Positions 16,493 through 25,567 of a DNA stretch of 28,980 nucleotides are shown here, piece after piece (positions within the stretch are counted from its first letter, which is position 1; the number at the start of each line of letters is the position of its first letter). The position numbers were made by a program, and so were the translations under genes. This DNA comes from Burkholderiaceae bacterium (GTDB lineage Bacteria > Pseudomonadota > Gammaproteobacteria > Burkholderiales > Burkholderiaceae): NCBI GenBank assembly GCA_947374315.1, contig CANCBK010000016.1:1-28980 (forward strand), read 5' to 3'. Under the pieces are notes generated by a model. That model did not search any database, had not been told where the DNA came from, and was given only the letters and a program-made list of their open reading frames with translations.

Positions 16493-17818
16493 TTAGCTGG
16501 GCAAGCAGTTCAAATAAAAACGCTTGACCTCTTGATCGCAGCTCACATCCTTCGGTTGTATAGGTCGCTCTAGAGTGATGCCTTCAATGGAGGTGCAACG
16601 ACTGAGGGCTACATAGACTTGTCCTGAGGCAAAGGCCCCTGATGAGAGATCAACCTTAATCTTGTCCAGCGTCTTGCCTTGGCTCTTATGAATGGTGACG
16701 GCCCAAGCCAACATTAAAGGAATCTGCACAAAGGTACCAATCACGTTTGGTGAGATTCTGCCAGACATCATGTCGTGGTCATAGCGATAGGACTCCCACT
16801 GGTGCCCTTTTACTTCAACCGTATTCGAGTATGGTCCGTTTTGCAGCAACACCTTAACGGTATTGGGCAGCAACTCGCGCACTACCCCAATCGTACCGTT
16901 CACCCAACGCTTCGGAAAATTACTATCCGTAGCCGTAAACATCACCTTAGCGCCGACCTTCAGCGTCAGATGGTTGGGGGATGGCAAATTGCGATCATCC
17001 ACATTGAACTTACCAGTACTATTGCCTGTGTAAATCTTGGCATCTGTAGTTAAGGCGCGTAAGCCTGCATGATTGATTTGGTCAGCCCGAGCATTGGTTG
17101 TGGTGAGCGTGATTGTTTGCTCATCAGCCTCTTTTTTTGTTTCATAACAAATAGCATTGAGCGTATCGAGCGCCTCATCGATATCTTGATTGATGCGAAT
17201 CTGATTAAGCAAGCCCGCAAAGTGCGCATCCTTCTGACGGAAGATCTTGGATAGCTCCACCATCGTCACATCTTTACGATGGAGCGCCATAGCGCAGAAG
17301 AAATAAGGACCTTCATAGCCACGATCACCTAGGACCTGCATATCGGCACTAGAGACCACTGGTGGCAACTGAAATAAGTCCCCTACAAACATTACCTGAA
17401 TACCGCCGAATGGCTGGGTCTTGTGTGGGCCATTAGCACGCAAGAATAAATCCATGGCATCCACTACATCCGCCCTCACCATCGAGATCTCGTCAATGAT
17501 AAGTAAGCGAATATCTTTATAGAGACGCTTATCTTTTAATGGCTTGATATCCTCTTCGGGGAAGATCAGACGTGGCGGCAAGCGAAAGAAGGAGTGAATA
17601 GTGACACCCTTCACTTGTAATGCAGCTACACCGGTTGGCGCCACCACAACCACATTGCCGGGAATATGTTCACGTAAATAACCAATCAGAGTGGTCTTAC
17701 CAGTACCGGCCTTACCACTAACGAAGATATAGGGATCGTGACGCTCAATAGCGTCAATGACCGCCTGGTATTCAGGGGTGATTTCAATTTCGGGGGAGTT
17801 CACTGTTGGGCTAGTCAT
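16493..17818 (-). CDS. PIF1/RecD-like DNA helicase
   Basis: Superfamily 1B helicase of 441 residues, expected to unwind DNA 5' to 3'. Motif I (Walker A) is GKAGTGKTT with Lys41. Motif II (Walker B) is LLIIDEIS with Asp109-Glu110. Motif III is MFVGDLFQLPPV. The C-terminal motifs VTIHKSQGKTLDKIKVDL and GQVYVALSRCTSIEGI are typical of PIF1-like and RecD2-like proteins. There is no N-terminal RecD extension, so it is a minimal-core, PIF1-like enzyme. It appears monocistronic. A role in replication or repair of G-rich or structured DNA is known for the family but inferred here. Confidence 0.87.
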   Translation of the reverse strand: MTSPTVNSPEIEITPEYQAVIDAIERHDPYIFVSGKAGTGKTTLIGYLREHIPGNVVVVAPTGVAALQVKGVTIHSFFRLPPRLIFPEEDIKPLKDKRLYKDIRLLIIDEISMVRADVVDAMDLFLRANGPHKTQPFGGIQVMFVGDLFQLPPVVSSADMQVLGDRGYEGPYFFCAMALHRKDVTMVELSKIFRQKDAHFAGLLNQIRINQDIDEALDTLNAICYETKKEADEQTITLTTTNARADQINHAGLRALTTDAKIYTGNSTGKFNVDDRNLPSPNHLTLKVGAKVMFTATDSNFPKRWVNGTIGVVRELLPNTVKVLLQNGPYSNTVEVKGHQWESYRYDHDMMSGRISPNVIGTFVQIPLMLAWAVTIHKSQGKTLDKIKVDLSSGAFASGQVYVALSRCTSIEGITLERPIQPKDVSCDQEVKRFYLNCLPS

Positions 17819-17935
17819 CCGCTATTGTTTCATGGGATCGACCAAAGCCAGTAAAGCCCTGATAAACCATGGCAATCACCTTGCCTAGGAGTACTTCAAG
17901 TTCCCAATACGCTGATGCACTTGACTAACAGGACT

Positions 17936-17968
17936 TGCCAGAAAGAGAAGGGGCATTTCTTAGCGAAA
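17936..17968 (-). terminator. Possible terminator after the diguanylate cyclase gene
   Basis: On the minus strand GGGCGCTTT...AAATGCCCC can form an imperfect stem containing a wobble pair and a mismatch. It is followed by a pyrimidine-rich CTTCTCTTTC rather than a clean T-run. It lies a few bases after the stop of the GGDEF gene. Weak but plausibly placed. Confidence 0.35.
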
Positions 17969-17976
17969 GCGCCCTA

Positions 17977-19464
17977 TCAATCAGCGAAAATCTCGTATCG
18001 ATCTCTGCCTGCCCGCTTTGCTAAATACATTGCAGCATCTGCATTTTTTATTAAATCATCACTGAGATTATGTGAGCCATCAGGGTCAGTCGCAACGCCA
18101 ATACTCACGCTGACATGCACAATGGCATCATTATTTACTTCTATGGCTCGAGCTCGCACCGCCTTTAAGATTTCTTGAGCGTAGTGCACTGCGCCCTCCT
18201 GAGTAGTGCCGGGTAGAATGAATAAAAATTCCTCCCCGCCCCAGCGACAGAAGAAATCTAAGGGGCGTTTTTTAATGGCCAAGATGGCGTGCGAAACGAC
18301 CCTCAGCGCCTTATCTCCACATTCATGCCCATGAAGATCATTGAAATCTTTGAACTTATCAATATCAATGAACAGAATGCTTAAGGGTGTGTGCGCCCTC
18401 CTACAATCCCCCTGAATTTTTGGAAAGATTTCATCAAAATAACGACGATTCGGAATATGGGTGAGGGCATCATGAATAGCCAACTGATTCTCAGACTCTA
18501 TGGAGGATACGGACCTCAATAGGTGTTTAGTCAGGTAGCATACAAAAAAGCAACTTAAAAGAATAAATGTTAAAAACTTAATACCCCAAGTCAGCGTTCT
18601 TACCCATGCAACCTGAGTCGAAACCCCTTCGATGACATAAATATCAAATTGCGGATTCAGCGCATAAGCAACGATATTCCCAAGACCAAAGGTGGCAGTA
18701 TGGGGCTGCTGGAATACTCCCGTGGAATTTGACATGGATTTAATCCGTGCAAATAAGTCTTCAGTCATCGGGGGTTGAGCGTCTTGTTGAGTCTTATTGC
18801 TCAAAGAAAACATAATCGACCTATCCGACAAATAAAAACCCATCTCACCGAAGTTATCGCCAAAGGAGTCGATCAAATCCCTTCTAAATTTATCCGCATC
18901 AATCTGAATGACCAATAAGCCATCAAATAATCCCTTGCTATCCAACAAGGGGGTAGCCATATGAAAAACTCTTTTTCCATTTGAACGGGCAATGACTTCA
19001 GGGCTAATCACGATACTTTGATTACTATCCCGCTTTAATGACTTGAAATAAAGACGGTCAGAGACGTTAATTTTTCTGACAAGCGGGCCGTATGTTTGAG
19101 CCAATACATTACCGGACACATCAACAAATAGTAGATTGCCATAGGCATTAAACCAACTACTGATTTTGAATTTTGATACAGACTTCTGAAGTGAACTTTC
19201 TATTGCCTGGGGGCTTGAATTAGAATTAATTGCTTTGGATTTCAAGTCCTCTCTAGAAACATCTAAGAATCTAGATCCATCAGTTAAGGCTTCATTAACC
19301 AATATATTTGCCACATGAACATTGTGGGCCGATCTTGATTCGATTTCCTGAATAGAATCAATCCAAATGGAGTAAATTTGATAGCCACCAAGCGAAAGGA
19401 TAGAGAAAATTGCTACGCAAAATCCAAGCTTAATTTTCAACTTCATCTCTTGATACTGCATCAT
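17977..19464 (-). CDS. Membrane diguanylate cyclase with an extracytoplasmic sensor domain
   Basis: Makes cyclic di-GMP from GTP. A membrane helix near the N-terminus (IKLGFCVAIFSILSLGGYQI) is followed by a periplasmic sensor region of about 250 residues of Cache type. That region has VDVSGNVLAQTYG and LLDSKGLFDGLLVIQIDAD. A second helix (GIKFLTFILLSCFFVCYLTK) leads into the GGDEF domain. The active-site motif is GGEEF (residues 414-418 counted from the upstream ATG at 19479). The inhibitory I-site RPLD (405-408) has correct spacing, so product feedback is expected. I start at ATG 19464 because GGAAG lies eight bases upstream; ATG 19479 lacks a ribosome binding site. It is last in the minus-strand stress gene series. 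The ligand is unknown. Confidence 0.88.
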   Translation of the reverse strand: MMQYQEMKLKIKLGFCVAIFSILSLGGYQIYSIWIDSIQEIESRSAHNVHVANILVNEALTDGSRFLDVSREDLKSKAINSNSSPQAIESSLQKSVSKFKISSWFNAYGNLLFVDVSGNVLAQTYGPLVRKINVSDRLYFKSLKRDSNQSIVISPEVIARSNGKRVFHMATPLLDSKGLFDGLLVIQIDADKFRRDLIDSFGDNFGEMGFYLSDRSIMFSLSNKTQQDAQPPMTEDLFARIKSMSNSTGVFQQPHTATFGLGNIVAYALNPQFDIYVIEGVSTQVAWVRTLTWGIKFLTFILLSCFFVCYLTKHLLRSVSSIESENQLAIHDALTHIPNRRYFDEIFPKIQGDCRRAHTPLSILFIDIDKFKDFNDLHGHECGDKALRVVSHAILAIKKRPLDFFCRWGGEEFLFILPGTTQEGAVHYAQEILKAVRARAIEVNNDAIVHVSVSIGVATDPDGSHNLSDDLIKNADAAMYLAKRAGRDRYEIFAD

Positions 19465-19527
19465 ATGAATTTCTTCCATCGACCGCTTATCCGATCCGAT
19501 GATAATGAGAGGCTAGCTTAAGCATGC

Positions 19528-19968
19528 TCACCCCAAAATCAGAACGGGGAGCTTACTATGTAGAATGACTTCCTGCGCTTCACTCCTGAGAAAGATGCCT
19601 CGTAAGCCTGTTCTTTTATGTGATGTCATGATGATCACATCAGCTTTTGCCTTTTTAGCGGCCTCAATAATTCCATCAGAAACGTTCGGGTGATAAATAT
19701 GAAATTCACTTACCTCGATGTCAGGGCCAATAATAGATTTGGCTTTTGCTAAAACGCGTTTAGCAAATTCATTGCTGAGTTTTTTATATTCTTTAACTGA
19801 CAAAGCCAATGCAGACTGCACCTCCGAGGAGGAGTATGGCATCACCGGATCCGTAACAAAAACTAGGCTGATTTTGGCGCCATCTAATTTTGCCAACTTG
19901 ATCGCTGCTTTCAATTCCGATTTGGTAATGGAATCACCGCTAACGGGAACTAAGATATTCTTAAACAT
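19528..19968 (-). CDS. Universal stress protein, UspA family
   Basis: A 146-residue single-domain Usp. The fold is plain from MFKNILVPVSGDS at the N-terminus, DVIIMTSHKRTG near residue 110 and the C-terminal HSKLPVLIL. ATP-binding Usp proteins carry G-x2-G-x9-G-(S/T). Here the three glycines are replaced (Thr115, Lys118, Arg128; only Ser129 remains), which places it with the non-nucleotide-binding UspA-like type. The gene lies 25 bases after the MFS transporter stop and is followed by the diguanylate cyclase, all on the minus strand. A role in stress, starvation or oxygen limitation is inferred from the family. Confidence 0.9.
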   Translation of the reverse strand: MFKNILVPVSGDSITKSELKAAIKLAKLDGAKISLVFVTDPVMPYSSSEVQSALALSVKEYKKLSNEFAKRVLAKAKSIIGPDIEVSEFHIYHPNVSDGIIEAAKKAKADVIIMTSHKRTGLRGIFLRSEAQEVILHSKLPVLILG

Positions 19969-19993
19969 GACTTCTCCTTATGAATTGAACCAT

Positions 19994-21199
19994 CTAACAC
20001 TCAGACATACTGTTGCGCCCGAAAACCCAAAACTTAAATAAGATAATTGAGCAAATGGCGCAAAAAGCAGAGAACCAAAATGCGTAGCTTGGACCAACAG
20101 CTTCATATATCTCGCCAAAAATAAGAGAAGCTGGCAGCACCATTACGCCCGTGATCAAATTAAACCAACCAAAAGCAGCGCCTGCCCTACCAGCGGGAGC
20201 TAAATCGGCAACCAACGCTTTTTCTACCCCTTCAGTTGCGGCCTTAAATAAACCATAGAGGACAAATAAACCACATAAGCCGTAGATACCAATCGATGGC
20301 AAACCCATTCCAATATAAAAAATAGCAAAGCCAACCCAGGCAATGAGGATGAAATCCTTGCGACCAAATCGATCCGAAAAAGCTGATAATGGCGCACCAA
20401 ATATGGTGGTCACCAATGAAACGCCTGCCCAAAGAATAGGAATTTGAGCCAGCGGAACGCCAAGCTCCCGGGCTCGAAGCAACAGGAACATATCAGAAGA
20501 ATTTGATAGGGCAAAGAGTCCGGCCACCCATAGATAGCGCTTAAATTGGGGAGACATGCCTTCAAAAGTCCATTGAAATCCTGTAGGTCCGTCAACAATG
20601 ACAAGCTCTTTTGGCGCCACAGGCTCCTTTAGGGATAGGGCCAAACCCAAAGTTAAGATCGCAGGAATAATCGCCCAGAAGAAAATATCTCGCAGTGGAA
20701 CCTGAAAAGACAATAGGAGCGCAGCAATCAATGGGCCAATGACTGCTCCGGCATTATCCATAGAGCGATGAAATCCAAAAACCAAGCCCCGTTTATTTTT
20801 TGGAACACTTTCCGCCAACAGCGCATCTCTTGGCGATGTACGCAATCCTTTACCAACGCGATCAGAAAAGCGAATGACAAGTAACCACCCCCATGAATGA
20901 ACGAATGCAATGAGGGGTCTACTCACCCCAGCAAGGAGGTAGCCAAATACGATCCAGGGCTTGGTTTTTCTAGTCCGATCTACTATCACTCCGGATAAAA
21001 GCTTTAATAAACTAGATGTTGACTCAGCAATACCCTCAATCAAACCCAGCACTTTAGGCCCAGCCATCAATACAGAGGTGAGATACAAGGGCAGTAATGG
21101 GTATAGCATTTCACTAGCCGAATCATTAATGAGGCTAATAAAACCGATCAACCAAACGGTTCTCGGAAGACTGCGAAGGGCTTGAAAAAATGGTAGCAC
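19994..21199 (-). CDS. MFS transporter
   Basis: Inner-membrane major facilitator of 401 residues with about 12 hydrophobic helices. The conserved loop between helices 2 and 3 reads SDRVGKGLRTSPRDALLAES, a variant known from a bacterial MFS subgroup, followed by FGFHRSMDNAGAVIGPLIAA. The gene starts only five bases after the stop of the RNB ribonuclease gene, so the two should be co-transcribed. The substrate is unknown; the neighbours hint at stress physiology but give no chemical clue. Confidence 0.87.
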   Translation of the reverse strand: MLPFFQALRSLPRTVWLIGFISLINDSASEMLYPLLPLYLTSVLMAGPKVLGLIEGIAESTSSLLKLLSGVIVDRTRKTKPWIVFGYLLAGVSRPLIAFVHSWGWLLVIRFSDRVGKGLRTSPRDALLAESVPKNKRGLVFGFHRSMDNAGAVIGPLIAALLLSFQVPLRDIFFWAIIPAILTLGLALSLKEPVAPKELVIVDGPTGFQWTFEGMSPQFKRYLWVAGLFALSNSSDMFLLLRARELGVPLAQIPILWAGVSLVTTIFGAPLSAFSDRFGRKDFILIAWVGFAIFYIGMGLPSIGIYGLCGLFVLYGLFKAATEGVEKALVADLAPAGRAGAAFGWFNLITGVMVLPASLIFGEIYEAVGPSYAFWFSAFCAICSIILFKFWVFGRNSMSEC

Positions 21200-21204
21200 T
21201 GAGA

Positions 21205-22692
21205 TTAACCGGTCGCTACAAAATCAATAAAACCACGTTCAACATGGGTGGAAATTAATTTCACCCTCATGATGTGCCCCACTTTATAGTCGCCCGGGCT
21301 GCTGACTAACTTTCCTTCAACGGGGGGATTAAAAATCCTGACCCAGGTTCCTTTTTCATTAGCACCCGAGATCACCCCATCAAAATATTGACCAATACGA
21401 GAACTCAGTAATAAAGCAGCCTCAGACTTTCTCACTTGGCGCTCTACTCTCTTACCGATATCTTCTTGAAGCGTACAATGAAGGGCCAGGGCCTTTAGTT
21501 CATCCAGGGAATATGGCGGCTTCTCACCTAATAAAACCGACTTAATCAGACGCAAGGTGATGAGGTCCGGATACCGACGATTCGGGGCTGTGGAATGCAT
21601 ATAGTCAGTCACAGCTAGGCCAAAGTGACCGACCGGATGACTTGTTGGCTTTTCTACAATGTATTCACCAGATCCCATCAATTTAACGATGACCAAGGAA
21701 AGATCTGGAAACCTTAGGGGATCACGTCGGTGCTCTTTCGCTAAAAACTGCTCTAGGGCTTGAGAATCAGGCTGATTGGGCAACTTATGGCCATATTCTG
21801 CTGCGACCTGAACAATGCGGAGCCATCTCTCAGGCGAGCGAACCACCCTACGCATCGAGAAAATTCCCGCTTCCGCAAGAAATCGAGATGTACATCCATT
21901 GGTGGCAATCATGAATTCTTCAATCAATTGTCGAGCTCGGTTATGCACCTGTTGAGAAATTTCGGCTATCTGATCATTTATAAAAGTGGCTTTTGGCTGA
22001 AAAATATCGAACTCTAGAGAGCCTTTTTCATGCCGGATTACTCTCAATTTTTGCGCTAACTCATCCTGCAAGCGCAATTGTTTCTCAAGGCCATGCACCT
22101 GTTTAACACCCTCAGGCATAGGCTCTTTGCCATCTAGCCATGCAGAAACAGCATCATATGCAAGCTGGGATTGATTCCTCACCTTTGCTTGATAAATTGA
22201 GGAATGAAGTAATTCCGCATGACTGGAAAACCGCATCTCGCAAATCATCGCTAGACGATCTTGTCCTGGATTTAAAGAAGTTAAGTCATTGGATAGCTTG
22301 ACGGGAAGCATCGGAAAAATACGGGCAGAGGTATAGACCGAACGTGTATTAATGTAAGCATGGGAATCGATGGGGCTATCCATCTTCACTATCGCATCAA
22401 CATCAGCAATACCCACCAGCAACTTCATCTCACCGCCAGCCATTTGCTCAACTACGGTGATTTGATCAAGATCGCGGGAATCATCATTGTCAATGGAGCA
22501 CCATAGAAGTTGAGTTAAATCTCGATGTAAGTGCGGCAACCCAGGAGCAGGCTCATGAATCTCCTTAAGCTGAGCCTCGACGTCGGATGAGAACTCCGGC
22601 TCCAACCCCCGAATCATCATCACGCCAACAGCAATACGGGCCAACTCCGCCTTATGGTTTTGAGTTCTTCTCGAGTCAAAATTCATTTTCAT
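21205..22692 (-). CDS. Short RNB-domain (RNase II-type) exoribonuclease
   Basis: RNA 3'-5' exoribonuclease core of 495 residues. The catalytic motif is SIDNDDSRDLDQ (Asp68, Asp74, Asp76). The RNB domain runs to about residue 400, with ATNGCTSRFLAEAG and DYMHSTAPNRRYPDLITLRL, typical of RNase II/R. An S1-like domain ends the protein (FDGVISGANEKGTWVRIF). E. coli RNase II (about 644 residues) and RNase R have two N-terminal cold-shock domains; here only about 65 residues precede the RNB motif, so these are missing. The position equivalent to the last metal-binding Asp is Gln77. It resembles the shorter Deinococcus-type RNase II. The gene lies between an FMN reductase and an MFS transporter. Confidence 0.87.
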   Translation of the reverse strand: MKMNFDSRRTQNHKAELARIAVGVMMIRGLEPEFSSDVEAQLKEIHEPAPGLPHLHRDLTQLLWCSIDNDDSRDLDQITVVEQMAGGEMKLLVGIADVDAIVKMDSPIDSHAYINTRSVYTSARIFPMLPVKLSNDLTSLNPGQDRLAMICEMRFSSHAELLHSSIYQAKVRNQSQLAYDAVSAWLDGKEPMPEGVKQVHGLEKQLRLQDELAQKLRVIRHEKGSLEFDIFQPKATFINDQIAEISQQVHNRARQLIEEFMIATNGCTSRFLAEAGIFSMRRVVRSPERWLRIVQVAAEYGHKLPNQPDSQALEQFLAKEHRRDPLRFPDLSLVIVKLMGSGEYIVEKPTSHPVGHFGLAVTDYMHSTAPNRRYPDLITLRLIKSVLLGEKPPYSLDELKALALHCTLQEDIGKRVERQVRKSEAALLLSSRIGQYFDGVISGANEKGTWVRIFNPPVEGKLVSSPGDYKVGHIMRVKLISTHVERGFIDFVATG

Positions 22693-22706
22693 GATGGATG
22701 TCGCTC

Positions 22707-23261
22707 CTAGCGGCTACGGTGAAGATCAATCCACCGAACCATGACCTCAATCCAATGACGAATGAATTGTTGACTGTCCTCACCGATATTCCATGCACTA
22801 TCAAAAAAACCGTCTTTCATCTGCAGGAACATTTCAGGCTGGCACAAAGTCGGCATATCCAAGGTAGCTAATACTCCACGCAGGTGCTGCTGAGCCAGGG
22901 CCGTGCCGACAGGGCTCGGAGAAATGCCAATAATGGCGGCAGGCTTCTTGCCCCAAGAGTTTTTACCGTAAGGTCGGGAGCCATGATCTAAGGCATTTTT
23001 TAATACCCCAGGTATAGAACGGTTGTACTCTGGAGTAATAAATAACACCCCATCGCACTTCACTATTTCCGTCTTCATGCTTTTAACAGAATCGGCTTGA
23101 TGATCATCATCGTCTTGGTTATACAAGGGAAGATTGCCGATCTCCACTAGATTAAAGCCCACATCAGCTGGAGCCAGTTTCATAATGGCATTTGCCAGAT
23201 GGCGATTGAATGAATCTTTCCGCAAACTCCCAACAACAATGGCAATGTGAATAGCACTCAT
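22707..23261 (-). CDS. NAD(P)H-dependent FMN reductase
   Basis: Flavodoxin-like oxidoreductase of 184 residues that binds FMN and reduces quinones, flavins or metals such as chromate. The phosphate-binding loop is GSLRKDSFNRHLANA at the start. The flavin-contacting segment is FITPEYNRSIPGVLKNALDH near residue 75, followed by KPAAIIGISPSPVGTALAQQ. A ribosome binding site (GGGGGA) precedes the ATG. It starts 16 bases after the ferritin-like gene and is followed 14 bases later by the RNB gene. With the ferritin-like protein next door, a role in redox or iron reduction is a reasonable inference only. Confidence 0.88.
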   Translation of the reverse strand: MSAIHIAIVVGSLRKDSFNRHLANAIMKLAPADVGFNLVEIGNLPLYNQDDDDHQADSVKSMKTEIVKCDGVLFITPEYNRSIPGVLKNALDHGSRPYGKNSWGKKPAAIIGISPSPVGTALAQQHLRGVLATLDMPTLCQPEMFLQMKDGFFDSAWNIGEDSQQFIRHWIEVMVRWIDLHRSR

Positions 23262-23277
23262 AAATCCCCCGAATAAA

Positions 23278-23757
23278 TTACTCTACAAATGGACTGATTT
23301 CGCCTGATTTCCTCAGCATCTTATTCACCTCATCTAAATGCATTTCTTCTTGAACGATGAGATCTCGCGCATATTCTTCCAATAAAACCGACTGAACACC
23401 ACTGGTTTCTGGATGCGTACGGGTTGCGATCTGCAATAAATCGTAATAAGCAGCCAAGGCAATGGTTTCATGTTCAAGGCTCTCTCTTAAGATATCCCCG
23501 ATATCGTGCTTCTCAGTCTCCAGCAAGGGGCCAATCTTTAAGGATGGATGACCGCCTAGCAATGTCACTAACTCTCCAGCCCGATGGGCATGGGCAAGAC
23601 TTTCATCGGCATTGCCTTTGAGCCAGGAGACGATAGGGATTCTGTTGTACCCGAATACCATGAGTGAGTAATGAGTGTATTTAACAACACCCGCCAGCTC
23701 TAACTCCATAATTTTGTTGAGCGCTTTGACTGCGATTTGTTTGTTGACGTTATCCAT
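23278..23757 (-). CDS. Ferritin-like / bacterioferritin-type diiron protein
   Basis: Four-helix-bundle protein of 159 residues. Potential iron ligands are placed as in ferritin-like proteins: MELELAGVVKYTHYSLMVFG in helix 1, ADESLAHAHRAGELVTLLGG in helix 2, SLEHETIALAAYYDLL in helix 3 and VQEEMHLDEVNKML in helix 4 (ExxH). In helix 2 the Glu-His spacing is one residue longer than the classical ExxH of bacterioferritin. No obvious heme-ligand methionine can be confirmed. A role in iron storage or oxidative protection is likely. An AAAGGA ribosome binding site precedes the ATG. It is separated from fumC by 95 bases, so it may have its own promoter. Confidence 0.82.
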   Translation of the reverse strand: MDNVNKQIAVKALNKIMELELAGVVKYTHYSLMVFGYNRIPIVSWLKGNADESLAHAHRAGELVTLLGGHPSLKIGPLLETEKHDIGDILRESLEHETIALAAYYDLLQIATRTHPETSGVQSVLLEEYARDLIVQEEMHLDEVNKMLRKSGEISPFVE

Positions 23758-23852
23758 TTTTTCCGATCCTTTACATTTTTTTGCATATTAAAAAATGACG
23801 CTGCCTGTAAATAACTCTACTCCTTTGGATGGCAATAAGCGATCCATTAAAT

Positions 23853-25241
23853 CTACTTCCCGACTAACTTTTCCGGCCTAACCCATTCATGAAATTGATC
23901 TGCTGAAACGTGGCCACTTGCCAGCGCAGCCTGCTCAAGAGAGACATTATTCTGATGCGCATACCTCGCTATTTCTGCCGCTTTTTCATAGCCTATATGT
24001 GGGGTTAAAGCGGTAGCCAACATTAAAGAGGCATTCATGAGCTCCGCAATCCTGGAGGAGTTGGCTTCAATTCCTTGGACGCAAAAATGATTAAACGAGC
24101 TCATCCCATCAGATAAGAGGCGAATACTTTGCAGCAAGTTATGCAAAATAAGCGGCTTGAATACATTTAATTCAAAATTGCCAGAGGCAGCGCCCATGCC
24201 AATGCTCACATCATTACCGAGCACCTGGAAGCAAATCATGGCAAGAGCCTCGCATTGGGTTGGATTGGTTTTGCCAGGCATGATCGAGCTACCGGGCTCG
24301 TTCTCGGGAATATGAATCTCACCCAATCCCGATCTAGGCCCAGAAGCCATCCAGCGAATATCCGTTGAAATCTTCATCAAGGCTGTGGCCAAGGCTTTCA
24401 AAGCACCGTGGGTAAATACCACTGGCTCGTGCCCCGCTATGGCTGCAAATTTATTGCTAGCGCCAGTAAATCCAATCCCCGTCTCAACACCCAGGGTATC
24501 GATTACCAATTCAGAAAATATAGGGGTGGAATTAATACCTGTTCCTACCGCGGTAGCGCCAATAGCCAGCTCAGATAAGCCGGGAATGGTTAACATTATG
24601 GCTTGGCGCGCAAGTGTTAATTGCGCGACATATCCTGAGAACTCCTGCCCCAAGGTGAGTGGAACAGCATCTTGTAAATGGGTGCGACCCACCTTGATGA
24701 TTTCCGAAAACTCATCAACCTTCAACCCTAAGGTGGATATCAAATTCTCCAGCGCGGGTAACAGCAACTCTTTAATTTGACAAACTGCGGCAACATGAAT
24801 GGCAGTGGGAATAACATCATTCGATGATTGCCCTAAATTCACATCATCGTTAGGGTGAATAAAGTGATCCACACCAAGGACACCACCCATTAACTGAATG
24901 GCTCTATTAGCCAATACCTCATTCATATTCATATTGGTTTGGGTGGCCGATCCCGTCTGCCAAATAGATAGTGGAAATTCTAAGCAATGCTTACCCTCTA
25001 TCACCTCATCAACAGCAAGCAAAAGAGCTCGTCCCTTGTTCGCTGGCAATAGCTTCATTTGAATATTAGCCAAAATACAGGCGCGCTTTACTCTTGCTAG
25101 TGCAAGAATAAATTCCCCAGGCATTTTTTCAGTGGAGATATTAAATTGCAATAAGGACCTTTGGGTTTGAGATCCCCATAAGCATTGATCTGAAACCTCA
25201 ACAGCTCCCATGCTATCGCGCTCTATTCTGGTATCAGTCAT
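23853..25241 (-). CDS. fumC: Class II fumarate hydratase
   Basis: Oxygen-stable, iron-free fumarase that interconverts fumarate and malate in the TCA cycle; 462 residues, the usual length. The start [16 protein letters not shown] matches family N-termini. Active-site motifs include [44 protein letters not shown] and the signature [16 protein letters not shown], with the catalytic serine at residues 318-319. No Shine-Dalgarno precedes the ATG, which is unusual given the clear homology-based start. Finding it at the head of a stress gene series fits the use of FumC as the fumarase of iron limitation or oxidative stress, though that regulation is inferred. Confidence 0.95.
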   Translation of the reverse strand: MTDTRIERDSMGAVEVSDQCLWGSQTQRSLLQFNISTEKMPGEFILALARVKRACILANIQMKLLPANKGRALLLAVDEVIEGKHCLEFPLSIWQTGSATQTNMNMNEVLANRAIQLMGGVLGVDHFIHPNDDVNLGQSSNDVIPTAIHVAAVCQIKELLLPALENLISTLGLKVDEFSEIIKVGRTHLQDAVPLTLGQEFSGYVAQLTLARQAIMLTIPGLSELAIGATAVGTGINSTPIFSELVIDTLGVETGIGFTGASNKFAAIAGHEPVVFTHGALKALATALMKISTDIRWMASGPRSGLGEIHIPENEPGSSIMPGKTNPTQCEALAMICFQVLGNDVSIGMGAASGNFELNVFKPLILHNLLQSIRLLSDGMSSFNHFCVQGIEANSSRIAELMNASLMLATALTPHIGYEKAAEIARYAHQNNVSLEQAALASGHVSADQFHEWVRPEKLVGK

Positions 25242-25268
25242 ATTTATATGTATTCAATTTCGATTCAC

Positions 25269-25297
25269 TTGATAAGTATTTTTTATAAGCGTATAAA
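25269..25297 (+). promoter_or_regulatory. Sigma-70-type promoter for the DUF2789 gene
   Basis: TTGATA (25269-25274) and TATAAA (25292-25297) are separated by exactly 17 bases. Transcription should start near base 25304, about 20 bases before the ATG at 25326. Both hexamers are close to consensus. Confidence 0.6.
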
Positions 25298-25325
25298 TAA
25301 AACTGTAGGATTAAAAGGAGTTGTG

Positions 25326-25565
25326 ATGGATAAAGCCTTTGAGTCATTAAAAGATCTTTTCAAGCAGTTAGGCCTTCCCGATAGTTGCCAAGATATTGAA
25401 TTATTTATTCAATGCCACTCGCCATTAGATGAATCCACTCTTTTGGAAGATGCCGCCTGGTGGCTTCCAGACCAAAGAGACTTTTTGAGAGATGAGCTCT
25501 TCAAAGATGCCGATTGGGCGGAAGTGATTGATTTACTCAATAGCCAGCTTAGGCAAATACGCTAG
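25326..25565 (+). CDS. DUF2789 family protein
   Basis: A 79-residue acidic cytoplasmic protein. The pattern SLKDLFKQLGLPDSCQDIE, then FIQCHSPLD, AAWWLPDQRDFLRDELFKDA and DWAEVIDLLNSQLRQ is that of the DUF2789 family. Its function is unknown; members are often found near stress or metabolic genes. I start at ATG 25326 because AAGGAG lies five bases upstream; the frame opens further upstream, but that part covers the promoter. The gene converges on the minus-strand gene at 25568 with two bases between the stops. Confidence 0.85.
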   Translation: MDKAFESLKDLFKQLGLPDSCQDIELFIQCHSPLDESTLLEDAAWWLPDQRDFLRDELFKDADWAEVIDLLNSQLRQIR

Positions 25566-25567
25566 AG

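Noticed and set aside
25248..25325. Upstream extension of the DUF2789 reading frame
   Set aside because: It would cover the promoter hexamers and ribosome binding site and adds residues not expected for the family.
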